Shown: positions 1 to 9,725, counted from the stretch's first letter. The stretch: DNA of 64,000 nt from Aquimarina spongiae (GCF_900141785.1 NZ_FQYP01000003.1:186001-250000), one strand, 5' to 3'. Translations and numbers: made by a program. Notes: generated from the letters alone by a model not told the origin.

Positions 1-828
1 TATGATAAAATAATCTTGGACAAAGATTCTAAATATGCTGTAGCAGAGATTTTACATGAAAATCCTAAAGCTTCTTTTGATCTTTACGATCAGACAAAAA
101 AGATAAAGAACTACACAAAACATGTAACTCAGTATCATCAAACGGTTATCCCGGTTACAGATGGGGAGTTAACCCTAAAAAGTAACTCTAATTTTGCAGC
201 ATTTATCAAACAAGATAGTGGTATCCGACTGGAGTTTCAAAATATCAAAACAGGTAATGCATCCCTCTTAAAAGCAGGTTTCTTTTCAAATCAAAAGAAT
301 TTTCACACTCCAAAGAATACAGAAGTTCGTGCGGTGATCACACAAAAAATTACCGATCAGGGAATTCAAATCGATGGGGATCCAAAAATTGTGACTTTTA
401 CCCAAGAGAAAGATCATTTCCATTTTGACACTTCTATTCTTGAAGATGGTGTATATAGCCTATTTCTACATGCAGAGAGCGAAGGCAATTTCAAAAGGAA
501 TATCATCTCAGGGTTTGTAGTTGGAGATCTTCAAAATGTGATAAATACCAATATCAACAACCCTGTAATCAATGAGAAAAAAGAATTACAAATAGTACCT
601 AATGCGGTTAAGAATGAAGCTTCTTTAGTTCTAGAAACCCCACTAACAGCAAAGTCTTTGCAGATTACTATTTATGACATTACCGGAAAAGAAATCAAAT
701 CATGGGAAATAGCAAACGAGCAAGTTTTCAGATACAACATTTCTAATCAAGTTCAGTCCTTACATGCAGGTATTTACTTATTAAAAGTCAAAAACTTCAA
801 AACAATTAAGTTCATCAAAACCAATTAA
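1..828 (+). CDS. C-terminal part of an exported protein with a type IX secretion sorting domain (5' end outside window)
   Basis: The reading frame is open from base 1, so the gene begins before the window; the TTG at 16 is not a convincing start. About 275 residues remain. The last ~75 residues show the pattern of a type A Por/T9SS sorting domain: a VPNAVKNEASL segment (the usual xPNP position), ITIYDITGKEIKSWE, then LHAGIYLLKVK and a basic end. Such domains direct proteins across the outer membrane and are normally removed there. The remaining upstream part is beta-rich and I do not recognise its family, so the enzymatic or adhesive role is unknown. A clear terminator follows the stop codon. 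Confidence 0.85.
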   Translation, partial: YDKIILDKDSKYAVAEILHENPKASFDLYDQTKKIKNYTKHVTQYHQTVIPVTDGELTLKSNSNFAAFIKQDSGIRLEFQNIKTGNASLLKAGFFSNQKNFHTPKNTEVRAVITQKITDQGIQIDGDPKIVTFTQEKDHFHFDTSILEDGVYSLFLHAESEGNFKRNIISGFVVGDLQNVINTNINNPVINEKKELQIVPNAVKNEASLVLETPLTAKSLQITIYDITGKEIKSWEIANEQVFRYNISNQVQSLHAGIYLLKVKNFKTIKFIKTN

Positions 829-849
829 TAGATATTAACTACCTTTTTT

Positions 850-885
850 CAAAGCATCTTAGGCTTCTCTAGTTTAGATGCTTTG
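850..885 (+). terminator. Rho-independent terminator after the sorting-domain gene
   Basis: A 10-bp perfect stem (CAAAGCATCT paired with AGATGCTTTG) is followed by ATTTTTTAT. It lies 21 bases after the stop codon. Confidence 0.85.
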
Positions 886-926
886 ATTTTTTATATCACC
901 CATCTATATTCAAAAACCATTTTTAC

Positions 927-958
927 ATTGGCTATAGTTCCTATATTTTGTACTTTCG
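927..958 (+). promoter_or_regulatory. Bacteroidetes-type promoter of the aminotransferase gene
   Basis: A -33 ATTG (927-930), 20-nt spacer and -7 TACTTTCG (951-958) match the TTTG/TAnnTTTG pattern with one change in the -7 box. It sits 22 bases before the ATG at 981. It therefore argues against the upstream in-frame ATG at 948, which would lie inside the promoter. Confidence 0.7.
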
Positions 959-980
959 TGAGGTTACAATACGCACATCA

Positions 981-2150
981 ATGAGGAAAATACAAATGGT
1001 TGACCTAAAGGGTCAGTATGAGCAAATTAAAGAACAAGTCGACAAATCTGTACTTGACGTTATACAATCTACAGCATTTATTAACGGACCTGAGGTCCAT
1101 AGTTTTCAAAAGGAATTAGAAGAGTATCTTGATGTTAAACATGTAATCCCTTGTGCCAACGGCACAGATGCGTTACAAATAGCCATGATGGGATTAGGGT
1201 TACAGCCAGGTGATGAAGTAATTACAGCTGATTTTACCTTTGCCGCCACGGTTGAAGTAATTGCGCTTTTACAACTTACGCCTGTATTAGTAGATGTAGA
1301 AGTCGATTCGTTCAATATCGACCCGGAAGCCATTCGCAAGGCGATTACTCCAAAAACCAAAGCAATTGTCCCTGTACATTTATTTGGACAATGTGCCAAT
1401 ATGGATGAAATCATGTCCATAGCAAAAGAACATGATTTATATGTTATAGAAGATAACGCCCAAGGTATTGGATCAAGTTATCAATTTGCTAATGGCAAGA
1501 CTCAAAAAACAGGAGCCATCGGGCATGTAGCTTCTACCTCTTTCTTTCCTTCCAAAAACTTAGGATGTTATGGAGATGGTGGAGCCATTTTTACCAATGA
1601 CGATGACTTGGCACATACTATAAGAGGTATTGTAAATCATGGGATGTACAAAAGGTATCATCATGATGTAGTGGGTGTAAATTCGAGATTAGATTCTATT
1701 CAGGCTACTATTTTACGTGCTAAATTGCCTAATTTGGATAGTTACAATAATGCGCGAAGAGCAGCCGCAAGAAAGTATAACGATGCTTTTGCTGGGATTA
1801 AAAATATTATCACTCCAAAAGTAAAGGGAAACAACTGCGGATCTGATGAAAATACCATTTGCGATACATGTAATTGTCATGTATTTCATCAGTACACGTT
1901 AAGAGTTATTGATATTGATCGTGATGCACTCGTAAAACATCTAAACGATAATGGAATCCCATGTGGAGTTTATTATCCTATCCCATTACACAATCAAAAA
2001 GCATACAAAGATGATCGATACAACGAGGCTGATTTTACCATAACCAATCAATTGGTGAAAGAAGTAATCTCCTTACCAATGCATACAGAACTTGATGATG
2101 AACAAATTGATTTTATCACCAAAACAGTTATTGATTTTGTAAATCAATAA
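981..2150 (+). CDS. DegT/DnrJ/EryC1/StrS family PLP-dependent aminotransferase
   Basis: This 389-aa protein is a cytoplasmic sugar aminotransferase of the type that makes amino sugars on nucleotide carriers. The internal-aldimine lysine is Lys192 in SFFPSKNLG, and IEDNAQ (Asp158) contacts the PLP ring nitrogen. CANGTDAL near residue 60 is the usual phosphate-binding loop. The start at 981 is chosen because the promoter lies over the upstream ATG (948). A cysteine-rich insert (four Cys around residues 286-304) precedes the conserved HVFHQYT strand. The gene stands alone between terminators, so its substrate (perhaps a 3- or 4-keto sugar for surface glycans) cannot be inferred from neighbours. 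Confidence 0.92.
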   Translation: MRKIQMVDLKGQYEQIKEQVDKSVLDVIQSTAFINGPEVHSFQKELEEYLDVKHVIPCANGTDALQIAMMGLGLQPGDEVITADFTFAATVEVIALLQLTPVLVDVEVDSFNIDPEAIRKAITPKTKAIVPVHLFGQCANMDEIMSIAKEHDLYVIEDNAQGIGSSYQFANGKTQKTGAIGHVASTSFFPSKNLGCYGDGGAIFTNDDDLAHTIRGIVNHGMYKRYHHDVVGVNSRLDSIQATILRAKLPNLDSYNNARRAAARKYNDAFAGIKNIITPKVKGNNCGSDENTICDTCNCHVFHQYTLRVIDIDRDALVKHLNDNGIPCGVYYPIPLHNQKAYKDDRYNEADFTITNQLVKEVISLPMHTELDDEQIDFITKTVIDFVNQ

Positions 2151-2153
2151 AAT

Positions 2154-2195
2154 TTTAAGTCCATCTGAACCGTTTTCAATTCAGATGGACTTAAA
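2154..2195 (+). terminator. Strong Rho-independent terminator after the aminotransferase
   Basis: A perfect 16-bp stem has arms 2154-2169 and 2180-2195 with a 10-nt loop. It begins 3 nt after the stop codon. The A/T-rich stem ends can serve as T-tract on either strand. Confidence 0.88.
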
Positions 2196-2239
2196 AAACA
2201 CACATTAAACTTTACCCCAAACCTACACCAATTACTGAA

Positions 2240-5143
2240 ATGGATTCATACTGTATCTGTTACAATATTGTTGACCACAATTTTACCGGAATACCTGCAT
2301 TACCCGAAGCCTATATCGTTTCTAAAAAAGAAGCGCAATATGAATACATAGAGAAACAGGCTACTCCCGAGATTATTTCCGAATTCAATATCCAATATCC
2401 AGGAACACCACACGAACAGCTTATTGAAATTTGTACCCTTTTACGACCAACTGCTTTAGAACAACGTTTTAAACCTAAAAAATCCCGAAAAAACCTTAAC
2501 CTATCACAACTACTGTTGGAGGACAAAACCAAAGAGCTGATCGAAGGTTTTGTAAACCGAAAACTCGGTACTTTTTATCAACTCATTACTCAATATCAGT
2601 ATCCTATTGCTTATCAGGCAAAACGAAAAGAACCCGTTGCTTCTAGTATTATTGAAATTGCAAAACTTCCACTAGATCCCATACTTAGGTTTACCAAAAC
2701 GGAAGAAGGTATTGAGTATGCTTTTTCCCTGAAAGACCAAGCTTCATTGTTTGTCCCAAAGGACAAAAGCATTAAAATTTTACTAAACGATCCCTCATGG
2801 ATCGTAGTAAACAAAAAGCTTTTCAGGATTAAAAACTTAAATGCAAACAAGTTAAAACCATTTCTTCAGAAAGATAAAATCATCATAGCTCAAAAACATG
2901 TCAAAACCTATTTAGAAAAAGTCATTGTTCCGGTATCAAAAAATATTGAAGTCCAGGCGGAGGGGTTCGAGATTGTAAACAAACAAGATGTTGTGGGATA
3001 CACACTGGAAATCATTCAGGATTTTATTCAGGATCTTTATGTAGCAAAAATTACATTCGAGTACGAACATTGTACATTTGATTTTCATCAATCCAAAAAT
3101 ACAGCCTCAGAAATCATTTACAATGAAGACCAAATTACCATTGTACAGACCAAAAGAAATCTAGATATTGAATCGGAGGTTGTAGAAAAAATCACCTCAA
3201 AAGGTCTTCTCTTAAATCAAAATTTACTTTTTGAAGTTTCAGAATCCAACGATCCCTACGGGATTATTACATGGATTACGAACCACAAAACAACATTGCA
3301 GAAAGAAGGGTTCACGATACAGCTTCCCAACATACTAGGACAACAAGTATCCACAACTTCACATCAACTTTCTATCCGACAAGAGCAACAAAAAGATTGG
3401 TTTGACATCAAAGGATGGGTCACTATAGGAGATCAGGAAATCCCATTTTCAAAATTTATCAAGTATATCCGAAATAATAACCGATGTTTTCCGCTAAACA
3501 ACAACGAGACTTTTATCATTCCTTTGGAATGGATGACACGATATAAAAAGTTGGCAGATTTTGGCAGATCTACCGATGATAAAATCACGCTAGCAAAAAG
3601 TAATTACACGGTTTTAAAAGAGGTTATTCCTGAAAAAGAATTACCTCTTTATGACCAAAGTGAATCGTCAGCACCTTATCAACCTTCTTCAAATCTAAAA
3701 GCTAGCCTTAGACCTTATCAGCTAGAAGGTGTGCAATGGTTAGTAAATCATTACAACAATAGTTTAGGGGCGTGTCTTGCAGACGATATGGGACTAGGTA
3801 AAACACTACAAACGATTGCAACTTTGGTTCACGCAAAAGAACAATTGCAACCCAGCGAAAATGAAGTTAGCAAAATACAATTCGATCTCTTTGCCACGCC
3901 TTTGGAAACAAGAACATTCTTAAAGACATTGATCGTATTACCTTCTTCTCTGGTTTTTAACTGGGCTCAGGAAATTATCAAGTTCGCTCCACATCTTAAC
4001 CTTATAAAATATACTGGTACAGATCGTAAAAAGAACGCTCCATATTTGGAGTCATATGATGTGGTGTTAACCACCTATGGCATCATTTCCAGAGACAATG
4101 ATACGTTTCAAAAATTAAATTTCAATTATTTAATTCTGGATGAAAGTCAACAAATCAAGAATAAGGATTCCAAAATTTTCCAGGCAATTAACAAGATCAA
4201 TACGACACATAAAATCTCGTTGAGTGGCACTCCTATCGAAAATTCTTTGTCTGATTTATGGTCGCAAATGCAATTTATTAACCCAGGAATGTTGGGCAGT
4301 TTTGCTTTTTTTAAGGAGCATTTTAAAACCCCTATAGAGCAACATCAAAATGAAGAAAAAATAGCCGAACTCAAATCCCTAATAGAACCATTCATATTAA
4401 GGAGAACCAAAAATCAGGTTGCTAAAGATTTACCAGAACTAACTGAACAAATACGCTACTCTGAAATGCAACCAGAGCAAAAAAGAAGCTACGAATCCGA
4501 AAAATCTGCTGCTCGCAATCTTTTGTTAGGGCTTGATCATGTTGCTACAAACAAAATTCATATCATCAATACCTTAACCAAGCTACGGCAACTAGCCAAT
4601 CATCCACAATTGGTTTCCAGTGAAACCCAGCAAACTTCAGGAAAATTTGATGACGTCACCCATCACCTTCAAACTTTAGTTACTGCACAAAAAAAGGTAT
4701 TGGTGTTTAGCTCTTTTGTTTCTCATCTTGCTATTTATGAAAAGTGGAGTACAGCACAAGGGATTTCTTTTCTTTCTTTAACCGGAAATACAGTTGCCAA
4801 AGAAAGAGAAACCATTGTCAATCGTTTTCAAGAAGAGGATGATATTTCATTGTTCTTTATTTCTTTGAAAGCAGGTGGAGTTGGTTTAAATTTAACCAAA
4901 GCTTCATATGTAGTATTGCTGGATCCCTGGTGGAACCCATTTGCCGAAAAACAAGCAATCGCCCGTGCACATCGCATTGGACAAACTAATAAAGTTTTGG
5001 TCACTCGTTTCATTTCAAAAAATACCATTGAAGAAAAAATCATTCAATTACAAGAGCAAAAACAATCTTTATCAGATGAATTGATCGCTATTGATAGTAT
5101 TCCAGAATATATCGAAAGTAACTTGGAAGAATTATTAAAGTAA
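2240..5143 (+). CDS. SNF2/SWI2-family DEAD/DEAH-box helicase
   Basis: This 967-aa protein is a DNA-dependent ATPase of superfamily 2. Visible motifs are: motif I DDMGLGKT (~residue 515); motif II DESQ (~633, in place of DEAH/DEAQ); motif III SGTPIEN; and the C-terminal RecA lobe with VVLLDPWWNP and ARAHRIGQT (~912), typical of the SNF2/HepA group. The first ~480 residues form a long N-terminal region that I cannot assign. Bacterial SNF2 proteins act in transcription recycling or repair, and some belong to defence islands. Here there are no methylase or phospholipase-D partners, so a solitary housekeeping-type copy is more likely. Start ATG 2240 follows a terminator. Confidence 0.92.
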   Translation: MDSYCICYNIVDHNFTGIPALPEAYIVSKKEAQYEYIEKQATPEIISEFNIQYPGTPHEQLIEICTLLRPTALEQRFKPKKSRKNLNLSQLLLEDKTKELIEGFVNRKLGTFYQLITQYQYPIAYQAKRKEPVASSIIEIAKLPLDPILRFTKTEEGIEYAFSLKDQASLFVPKDKSIKILLNDPSWIVVNKKLFRIKNLNANKLKPFLQKDKIIIAQKHVKTYLEKVIVPVSKNIEVQAEGFEIVNKQDVVGYTLEIIQDFIQDLYVAKITFEYEHCTFDFHQSKNTASEIIYNEDQITIVQTKRNLDIESEVVEKITSKGLLLNQNLLFEVSESNDPYGIITWITNHKTTLQKEGFTIQLPNILGQQVSTTSHQLSIRQEQQKDWFDIKGWVTIGDQEIPFSKFIKYIRNNNRCFPLNNNETFIIPLEWMTRYKKLADFGRSTDDKITLAKSNYTVLKEVIPEKELPLYDQSESSAPYQPSSNLKASLRPYQLEGVQWLVNHYNNSLGACLADDMGLGKTLQTIATLVHAKEQLQPSENEVSKIQFDLFATPLETRTFLKTLIVLPSSLVFNWAQEIIKFAPHLNLIKYTGTDRKKNAPYLESYDVVLTTYGIISRDNDTFQKLNFNYLILDESQQIKNKDSKIFQAINKINTTHKISLSGTPIENSLSDLWSQMQFINPGMLGSFAFFKEHFKTPIEQHQNEEKIAELKSLIEPFILRRTKNQVAKDLPELTEQIRYSEMQPEQKRSYESEKSAARNLLLGLDHVATNKIHIINTLTKLRQLANHPQLVSSETQQTSGKFDDVTHHLQTLVTAQKKVLVFSSFVSHLAIYEKWSTAQGISFLSLTGNTVAKERETIVNRFQEEDDISLFFISLKAGGVGLNLTKASYVVLLDPWWNPFAEKQAIARAHRIGQTNKVLVTRFISKNTIEEKIIQLQEQKQSLSDELIAIDSIPEYIESNLEELLK

Positions 5144-5158
5144 ACATAGATTTAAGAT

Positions 5159-5884
5159 TTACTTGCCTTCTGAACCTACATACCCACAAATCTCATATTG
5201 ATGGTCCACTTTTTTGAGTACCAAAAATATATCTTCTTGTACTATTTTTTCTAGTAGTCCTACGGATATAGGTTTTACTAACTTATATCGATCTGCAAAA
5301 GTTGATATCTTGGGTGCGCCCCAAAGGTGTTCTGGGTATATCAATAATAAATTCTTTTTATAGAGTAACGTAAATACCGTCATTCGTTCTGACCCATCCA
5401 ATCGACCTCGAATATAAGTACCTGAAAAAGCTGAAGGATCTACCGAAGAGAAATCAACAAATGTGTCTTGTTCATTGTCTAACAATTTTCTTCTTATTTT
5501 AGGAAATTCGATGGTGCCTTTACTGTATCCCACAAGTTCAGGAGTACCGGTTAGATCGTTCATCCAGAAGTAAACTCTTAGCTCTTTATGCTCTTTTAGC
5601 CAAGGATGCATCCATGCCAATTCTTTATAAACCAGAGACAAACCACTATGAGGAACCAATGTTGTAAAATTTGCTTTTACATCTTTAAGCCAAACAGTAT
5701 TTATACCCCTATCTATATGTCCGAAATTAATAATTGAATCCAGGGATGCAGATAGTACCCGATGTTTTTTTAAATAGCTTCTAGAGGATTTTTCATCAAA
5801 ATTAATGAGATCATCCGGAGTAATTTGTCCGAACAGATTCACCGATATTAAGAAGCACCATAAAACGAGTATTTTTATAACCAT
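5159..5884 (-). CDS. Exported hypothetical protein
   Basis: This 241-aa protein starts with a typical Sec signal peptide (hydrophobic residues ~3-18, ending LFGQ, the common flavobacterial cleavage context). The mature part begins TPDDLINFDEKSS, has several Trp/Tyr-rich strands and is probably a periplasmic globular domain. I recognise no family or catalytic motif. It is convergent with the SNF2 gene, 15 bases from its stop codon, so the two share no transcript. Codon usage resembles the neighbours. It appears intact. Confidence 0.7.
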   Translation of the reverse strand: MVIKILVLWCFLISVNLFGQITPDDLINFDEKSSRSYLKKHRVLSASLDSIINFGHIDRGINTVWLKDVKANFTTLVPHSGLSLVYKELAWMHPWLKEHKELRVYFWMNDLTGTPELVGYSKGTIEFPKIRRKLLDNEQDTFVDFSSVDPSAFSGTYIRGRLDGSERMTVFTLLYKKNLLLIYPEHLWGAPKISTFADRYKLVKPISVGLLEKIVQEDIFLVLKKVDHQYEICGYVGSEGK

Positions 5885-6097
5885 ATTACATTGTTTTTCC
5901 CTAGTATTACTAAAAAATCAAAATTCAAGCCAAATTGAAATGGGAGCCCCTTCCCCTAATTTACTCAATTACCAGCACATAGCGATTTATTTTCCATTTT
6001 TTTATTTATTTTGTTGGATGTAAATCACTTGTTTTAAAGTAGCCAAATCTTCAAATATCTGATTTGGACAATGTAACTTCTCCAAAAAAGGAGTGGT

Positions 6098-6128
6098 TTT
6101 GCCAAATCCCTTAATTCGACTATATTTA
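6098..6128 (+). promoter_or_regulatory. Candidate promoter of the amidohydrolase gene
   Basis: TTTG (6098-6101), a 19-nt spacer and TATATTTA (6121-6128, one mismatch to TAnnTTTG) lie 27 bases before the ATG at 6156. This makes the in-frame upstream start at 6093 unlikely. Confidence 0.55.
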
Positions 6129-6155
6129 GCATTCACATTCAAACAAATCATCAAA

Positions 6156-7430
6156 ATGCGATATATTTTTACGCTTCTTCTTTTTTGCGCAAGTGCTTCA
6201 TTATTAGCACAAGACACTTATTTACAATGTGGAAAATTAGTGGATACTAAAAACGGAAAGATTCTTACCGAAAAGACAGTTGTGATTTCTGGGAATAAGA
6301 TTTTCAAAATACAAGACGGCTATGTCGACGGTAAAAAAGGAGACACCACCATTGATCTTAAAAACAAAACAGTAATGCCTGGATTGATCGATATGCACAT
6401 TCATATCGAAAGTGAAACCAACCCAAAAGCTTATCTGAAAAGGTATACAGATAACGAAGCTGATCTTGCTTTTGACGCAGTTGGATATGCCGAAAAAACA
6501 TTGATGGCGGGGTTCACCACGGTACGAGATCTGGGGGGATCAGGAGTAAATATTTCATTAAAAAAGGCAATTGCTCAAGGTAAAATTGTTGGACCAAGGG
6601 TGTTTACTGCTGGTAAGATATTGTCTACAACAGGAGGTCATGGAGACCCAACAAACGGAGGTAAAAGATCGCTCATCGGGGATCCCGGACCTAAGGACGG
6701 AGTTGTGAATAGCGTTGAAGATGCTAGAAAAGCCGTTCGTCAACGCTATAAAAATGGAGCCGATTTGATCAAAATCACTGCTACAGGAGGAGTTCTAAGT
6801 GTTGCAAAAAGTGGATCGAATCCTCAATTTACGGTCGAGGAAATAAAAGCTATTTGCGAAACAGCCAAAGATTATGGCTTTCATGTAGCAGCACATGCTC
6901 ATGGTGACGAAGGTATGCAAAGGGCAATATTAGGCGGTGTTAAAACTATCGAGCATGGTACGCTAATGAGCGAAAAAACCATGGATCTAATGAAACAGCA
7001 TGATGCGTATTTGGTACCTACCATTACTGCCGGGAAAGAGGTAACAGACAAAGCTAAGATTGATGGCTATTATCCTGCCATTATTGTACCCAAAGCCTTA
7101 AATATTGGTCCCAAGATTCAAAACACCTTCAAAAAGGCTTACGACCGAGGAGTTGGTATTGCTTTTGGAACTGATGCCGGTGTTTTTAAACATGGCCAAA
7201 ACGGTAAAGAATTTGGATATATGGTGGAAGCAGGAATGCCTGCCATTGCAGCTATCCAAAGCGCCACAATTACCAATGCAAAAATTTTGGAAATGCAGGA
7301 AAAGCTGGGACAAGTATCTCCAGGTTTTATAGCCGATATCGTTGCGGTTAATGATAATCCTACACAAAAAATTGACACTATGGAAAATATTGTCTTTGTA
7401 ATGAAGGAAGGGAAAATTTACAAACAATAA
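6156..7430 (+). CDS. Exported metal-dependent amidohydrolase (imidazolonepropionase/prolidase-like)
   Basis: This 424-aa protein belongs to the amidohydrolase superfamily. The start at 6156 gives a clean signal peptide (MRYIFTLLLFCASASLLAQ), so the enzyme should be periplasmic or surface-exposed. Metal ligands are visible as GLIDMHIHIE (HxH, ~residue 80), HVAAHAHGD, IEHGT and GTDAG (final Asp). KITATGGV is in the position of the bridging residue region. Exported flavobacterial members of this subgroup are often annotated as Xaa-Pro dipeptidases or imidazolonepropionase-like proteins; the substrate is not settled by sequence. A weak promoter precedes it. It is followed after 60 bases by an unrelated DUF3667 gene. 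Confidence 0.88.
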   Translation: MRYIFTLLLFCASASLLAQDTYLQCGKLVDTKNGKILTEKTVVISGNKIFKIQDGYVDGKKGDTTIDLKNKTVMPGLIDMHIHIESETNPKAYLKRYTDNEADLAFDAVGYAEKTLMAGFTTVRDLGGSGVNISLKKAIAQGKIVGPRVFTAGKILSTTGGHGDPTNGGKRSLIGDPGPKDGVVNSVEDARKAVRQRYKNGADLIKITATGGVLSVAKSGSNPQFTVEEIKAICETAKDYGFHVAAHAHGDEGMQRAILGGVKTIEHGTLMSEKTMDLMKQHDAYLVPTITAGKEVTDKAKIDGYYPAIIVPKALNIGPKIQNTFKKAYDRGVGIAFGTDAGVFKHGQNGKEFGYMVEAGMPAIAAIQSATITNAKILEMQEKLGQVSPGFIADIVAVNDNPTQKIDTMENIVFVMKEGKIYKQ

Positions 7431-7490
7431 TATTTTTTAATCGATTAATAGAAGGTCGTATTCTTTTCTAACAACCTTAGAAATTTTGTA

Positions 7491-8282
7491 ATGGAATCAA
7501 ATTATCAATGCAAAAATTGTGGACATAGTTATTCTGGTAATTTTTGCAATTATTGTGGACAAAAACGTATCGCAGAACGATGGACTTTGAAAAAGCTCAT
7601 CAACAATGCAGCTACAGCAATTTTCAATCTTGAAAAAGGATTCTTTTACACCTTCAAAAAACTACTGATCCAACCCGGAAAAGTTATTCAGGAATATTTA
7701 GAGGGAAACACCGTAAATTATGCCAATCCATTTCGATATGCGCTGATAGGAATTGCTATCAATGTATTTTGTATGCTCACCTTTGGGGTTTGGGATTTCC
7801 AAGTAGAAGCAATGGTTGAAATCTATAAAGATCTTGGGATCATTCAAACTCCAGAAAAAGAAGTAGAAATGCGTGGATACTTCAAGTTCGCGACCAAGTT
7901 TATGAATTTGCTTCCTTTTTTATTAGTACCCTTTATCTCATTAAGCTCAAAAATATTTCTAGAACGACATAAATTATATTATGCCGAGCATTTTATAATG
8001 AACACATTTATGCTTGGCCAATCCACTATTTATGGAGCATTAAATGCAATTGTATTTTATTTTATACCAGAATTCTTTGGACTTATGCTAGTCCTCGGAT
8101 TCTCTATTGCCGCATTCATTTACAGTCAAATTTTCCGTGATATGTTTGGAAAAAAACAAATCATAGGATTTCTTCTAGGATTAGTCATTTATTGTTTTGG
8201 CTTCTTCTTTTTCGGTATATTTATGAGTATTATTAGCATCATTGTCGTTATTGGAGCTTTGATCTATAAAGCGCTGACATAA
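7491..8282 (+). CDS. DUF3667 membrane protein with N-terminal zinc ribbon
   Basis: The 263-aa protein begins with a CxxC...CxxC ribbon (CKNCGHSYSGNFCNYCGQK), then the RWTLKKL segment and several predicted membrane helices (about residues 83-100, 140-152, 180-235 and 240-258). This is the DUF3667 architecture, common in Flavobacteriaceae and without known function. The zinc ribbon is predicted to face the cytoplasm. The next gene begins 27 bases later on the same strand, so co-transcription is possible. Confidence 0.85.
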   Translation: MESNYQCKNCGHSYSGNFCNYCGQKRIAERWTLKKLINNAATAIFNLEKGFFYTFKKLLIQPGKVIQEYLEGNTVNYANPFRYALIGIAINVFCMLTFGVWDFQVEAMVEIYKDLGIIQTPEKEVEMRGYFKFATKFMNLLPFLLVPFISLSSKIFLERHKLYYAEHFIMNTFMLGQSTIYGALNAIVFYFIPEFFGLMLVLGFSIAAFIYSQIFRDMFGKKQIIGFLLGLVIYCFGFFFFGIFMSIISIIVVIGALIYKALT

Positions 8283-8309
8283 ACTGATTCTAAAACAAAA
8301 AAAACATCG

Positions 8310-8816
8310 ATGAAAATTCTAAAAACTGTTGTCATCCTTACCATTTGCTATTCGTATTCCTGGAGCCAGGAAACCAAACTCTCTGCTTTTACTCCTTTGA
8401 TAGGAAAAGTATGGAAAGCTGAAGGAAACTGGGGAGATGGAAGCAAATTTAAGCAAGAAATCGTATTTCATTTTGACCTCAACAATACAATTGTTATTGC
8501 AGAATCCAAAGGATACACTAATAAAGAGCAGACCGAATTTGGTCCTCGTAATCATGGAATCCGAAGATACAATCCTGAAAAACAAACGATCGAATTCTGG
8601 GAATTTGATGTTTTTGGTGGAGTAACTACAGGGACGGTAAAAAGTGAGGATAAAAACATCATATATACCTATGCATATGGCACTTCAACGGTTACCGATA
8701 TGTGGGAATATGTGGATGACAACACCTATATGTTCAAAGTTGGGGATTATCAAAATGGTGAGTGGAAACAACTATATCTCGAAACTAAGTTTACGGCTGG
8801 AAATAAAAAAAGATAG
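8310..8816 (+). CDS. Exported small protein, lipocalin-like (DUF1579-like) fold suspected
   Basis: This 168-aa protein has a signal peptide (MKILKTVVILTICYSYSWSQ). The mature part resembles single-domain beta-barrel proteins that start LIGKVWKAEG...GDGSKFKQE and repeat short strands (IEFWEFDVFGG, DMWEYVDDNTY). This pattern is seen in DUF1579 and related lipocalin-like families. That assignment is an inference from pattern, not a motif match. It probably shares a transcript with the DUF3667 gene upstream and is convergent with the MORN gene (3-base gap). Confidence 0.7.
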   Translation: MKILKTVVILTICYSYSWSQETKLSAFTPLIGKVWKAEGNWGDGSKFKQEIVFHFDLNNTIVIAESKGYTNKEQTEFGPRNHGIRRYNPEKQTIEFWEFDVFGGVTTGTVKSEDKNIIYTYAYGTSTVTDMWEYVDDNTYMFKVGDYQNGEWKQLYLETKFTAGNKKR

Positions 8817-8819
8817 CGG

Positions 8820-9692
8820 TTATTTCCTGTTCTTCCGCTCTTCTACCAACTTATCCTTTTTCCAAGTACCACTGGTTACTATTTCGCCGTCTTTACCATA
8901 AAAAACGCCATCACCATCACGTTGGTCATTTTTCCAATGTCCGGTATATTTTTCTCCATTAGGCCAAAAGTAGGTTCCTATACCATTGCGGAGATCATTT
9001 ACATATTCTCCTTCGTAACGTTCACCATCTGGCCAGTAAAAAGATCCTTCTCCATGGCGTAGATTGTCTTTCCATTCGCCTTCGTATCTACTTCCTGTAT
9101 CGAATAGCGCAATACCAAATCCGTTTGCCTTGCTATTGTTTACCTGACCTACATAATGCAATTGGTGTTTTTTGGGGTTTTTAAACGTAAGATACTCCCC
9201 ATATGATCTTTTTTTGAGTTGTTTTTTTATTCTGTTCAATTGAACTTTAGCCTTTTCAAGGGCAAAGCTTAAAGAATCGTAGGCTCTAAGTTGAATCGAT
9301 GTCTCTGCAACCCCCACATTGGTGGTATCTATTTCCTGAACTGAATCTGACAAAGAATGATCTTCGTAAATTTCTTTATGCAAATTCATAAACTGTTGTG
9401 CTACCTCTATCCGAAACTTTACACTTTCTTTTTCATCACCATCATTGATTACAGCATCAAATTGTTCTTGGTAGGCATTCAACGCAGATCTATATTCTCC
9501 TTTGATTAATATAGAATCTATTTGAAGAAGGCTCCGTTCTAAAATAGAGTCCTGTGATGCTTTGGCTCTTTCCTCTTCCAGAGTATGGAGTTTGTTTTTA
9601 AGTTTTTTAGCACGAATGGTATTGTAGGTTGCCGCAAAAACAGCAAGAGTCAAAATACTATATAATAGGATGTTGGCGTTCTTTTTTTTCAT
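8820..9692 (-). CDS. Membrane-anchored MORN-repeat protein
   Basis: The 290-aa protein has one N-terminal hydrophobic segment (~8-25), a long charged helical region rich in Lys/Glu (~30-170, probably coiled coil), then about four MORN repeats (~188-275) of the type YEGEWKDNLRHGEG and YTGHWKNDQRDGDG. MORN repeats are structural, and in bacteria are often found in envelope proteins. It is the last gene of a three-gene minus-strand run (641-aa exported protein, DUF2490 protein, this gene) with gaps of 3 and 33 bases, so a shared envelope role is likely but undefined. Confidence 0.85.
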   Translation of the reverse strand: MKKKNANILLYSILTLAVFAATYNTIRAKKLKNKLHTLEEERAKASQDSILERSLLQIDSILIKGEYRSALNAYQEQFDAVINDGDEKESVKFRIEVAQQFMNLHKEIYEDHSLSDSVQEIDTTNVGVAETSIQLRAYDSLSFALEKAKVQLNRIKKQLKKRSYGEYLTFKNPKKHQLHYVGQVNNSKANGFGIALFDTGSRYEGEWKDNLRHGEGSFYWPDGERYEGEYVNDLRNGIGTYFWPNGEKYTGHWKNDQRDGDGVFYGKDGEIVTSGTWKKDKLVEERKNRK

Positions 9693-9725
9693 TGGGTTTA
9701 GGGCTTACATCAAATTTTTGCAATA

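Noticed and set aside
948-980. Upstream in-frame start for the aminotransferase
   Set aside because: It lies inside the promoter and would add a non-conserved 11-residue extension.
2240-5143. Idea that the SNF2 helicase is part of a defence island (DISARM-like)
   Set aside because: No methylase, phospholipase-D or DUF1998 partners nearby; it stands alone between terminator and an unrelated convergent gene.
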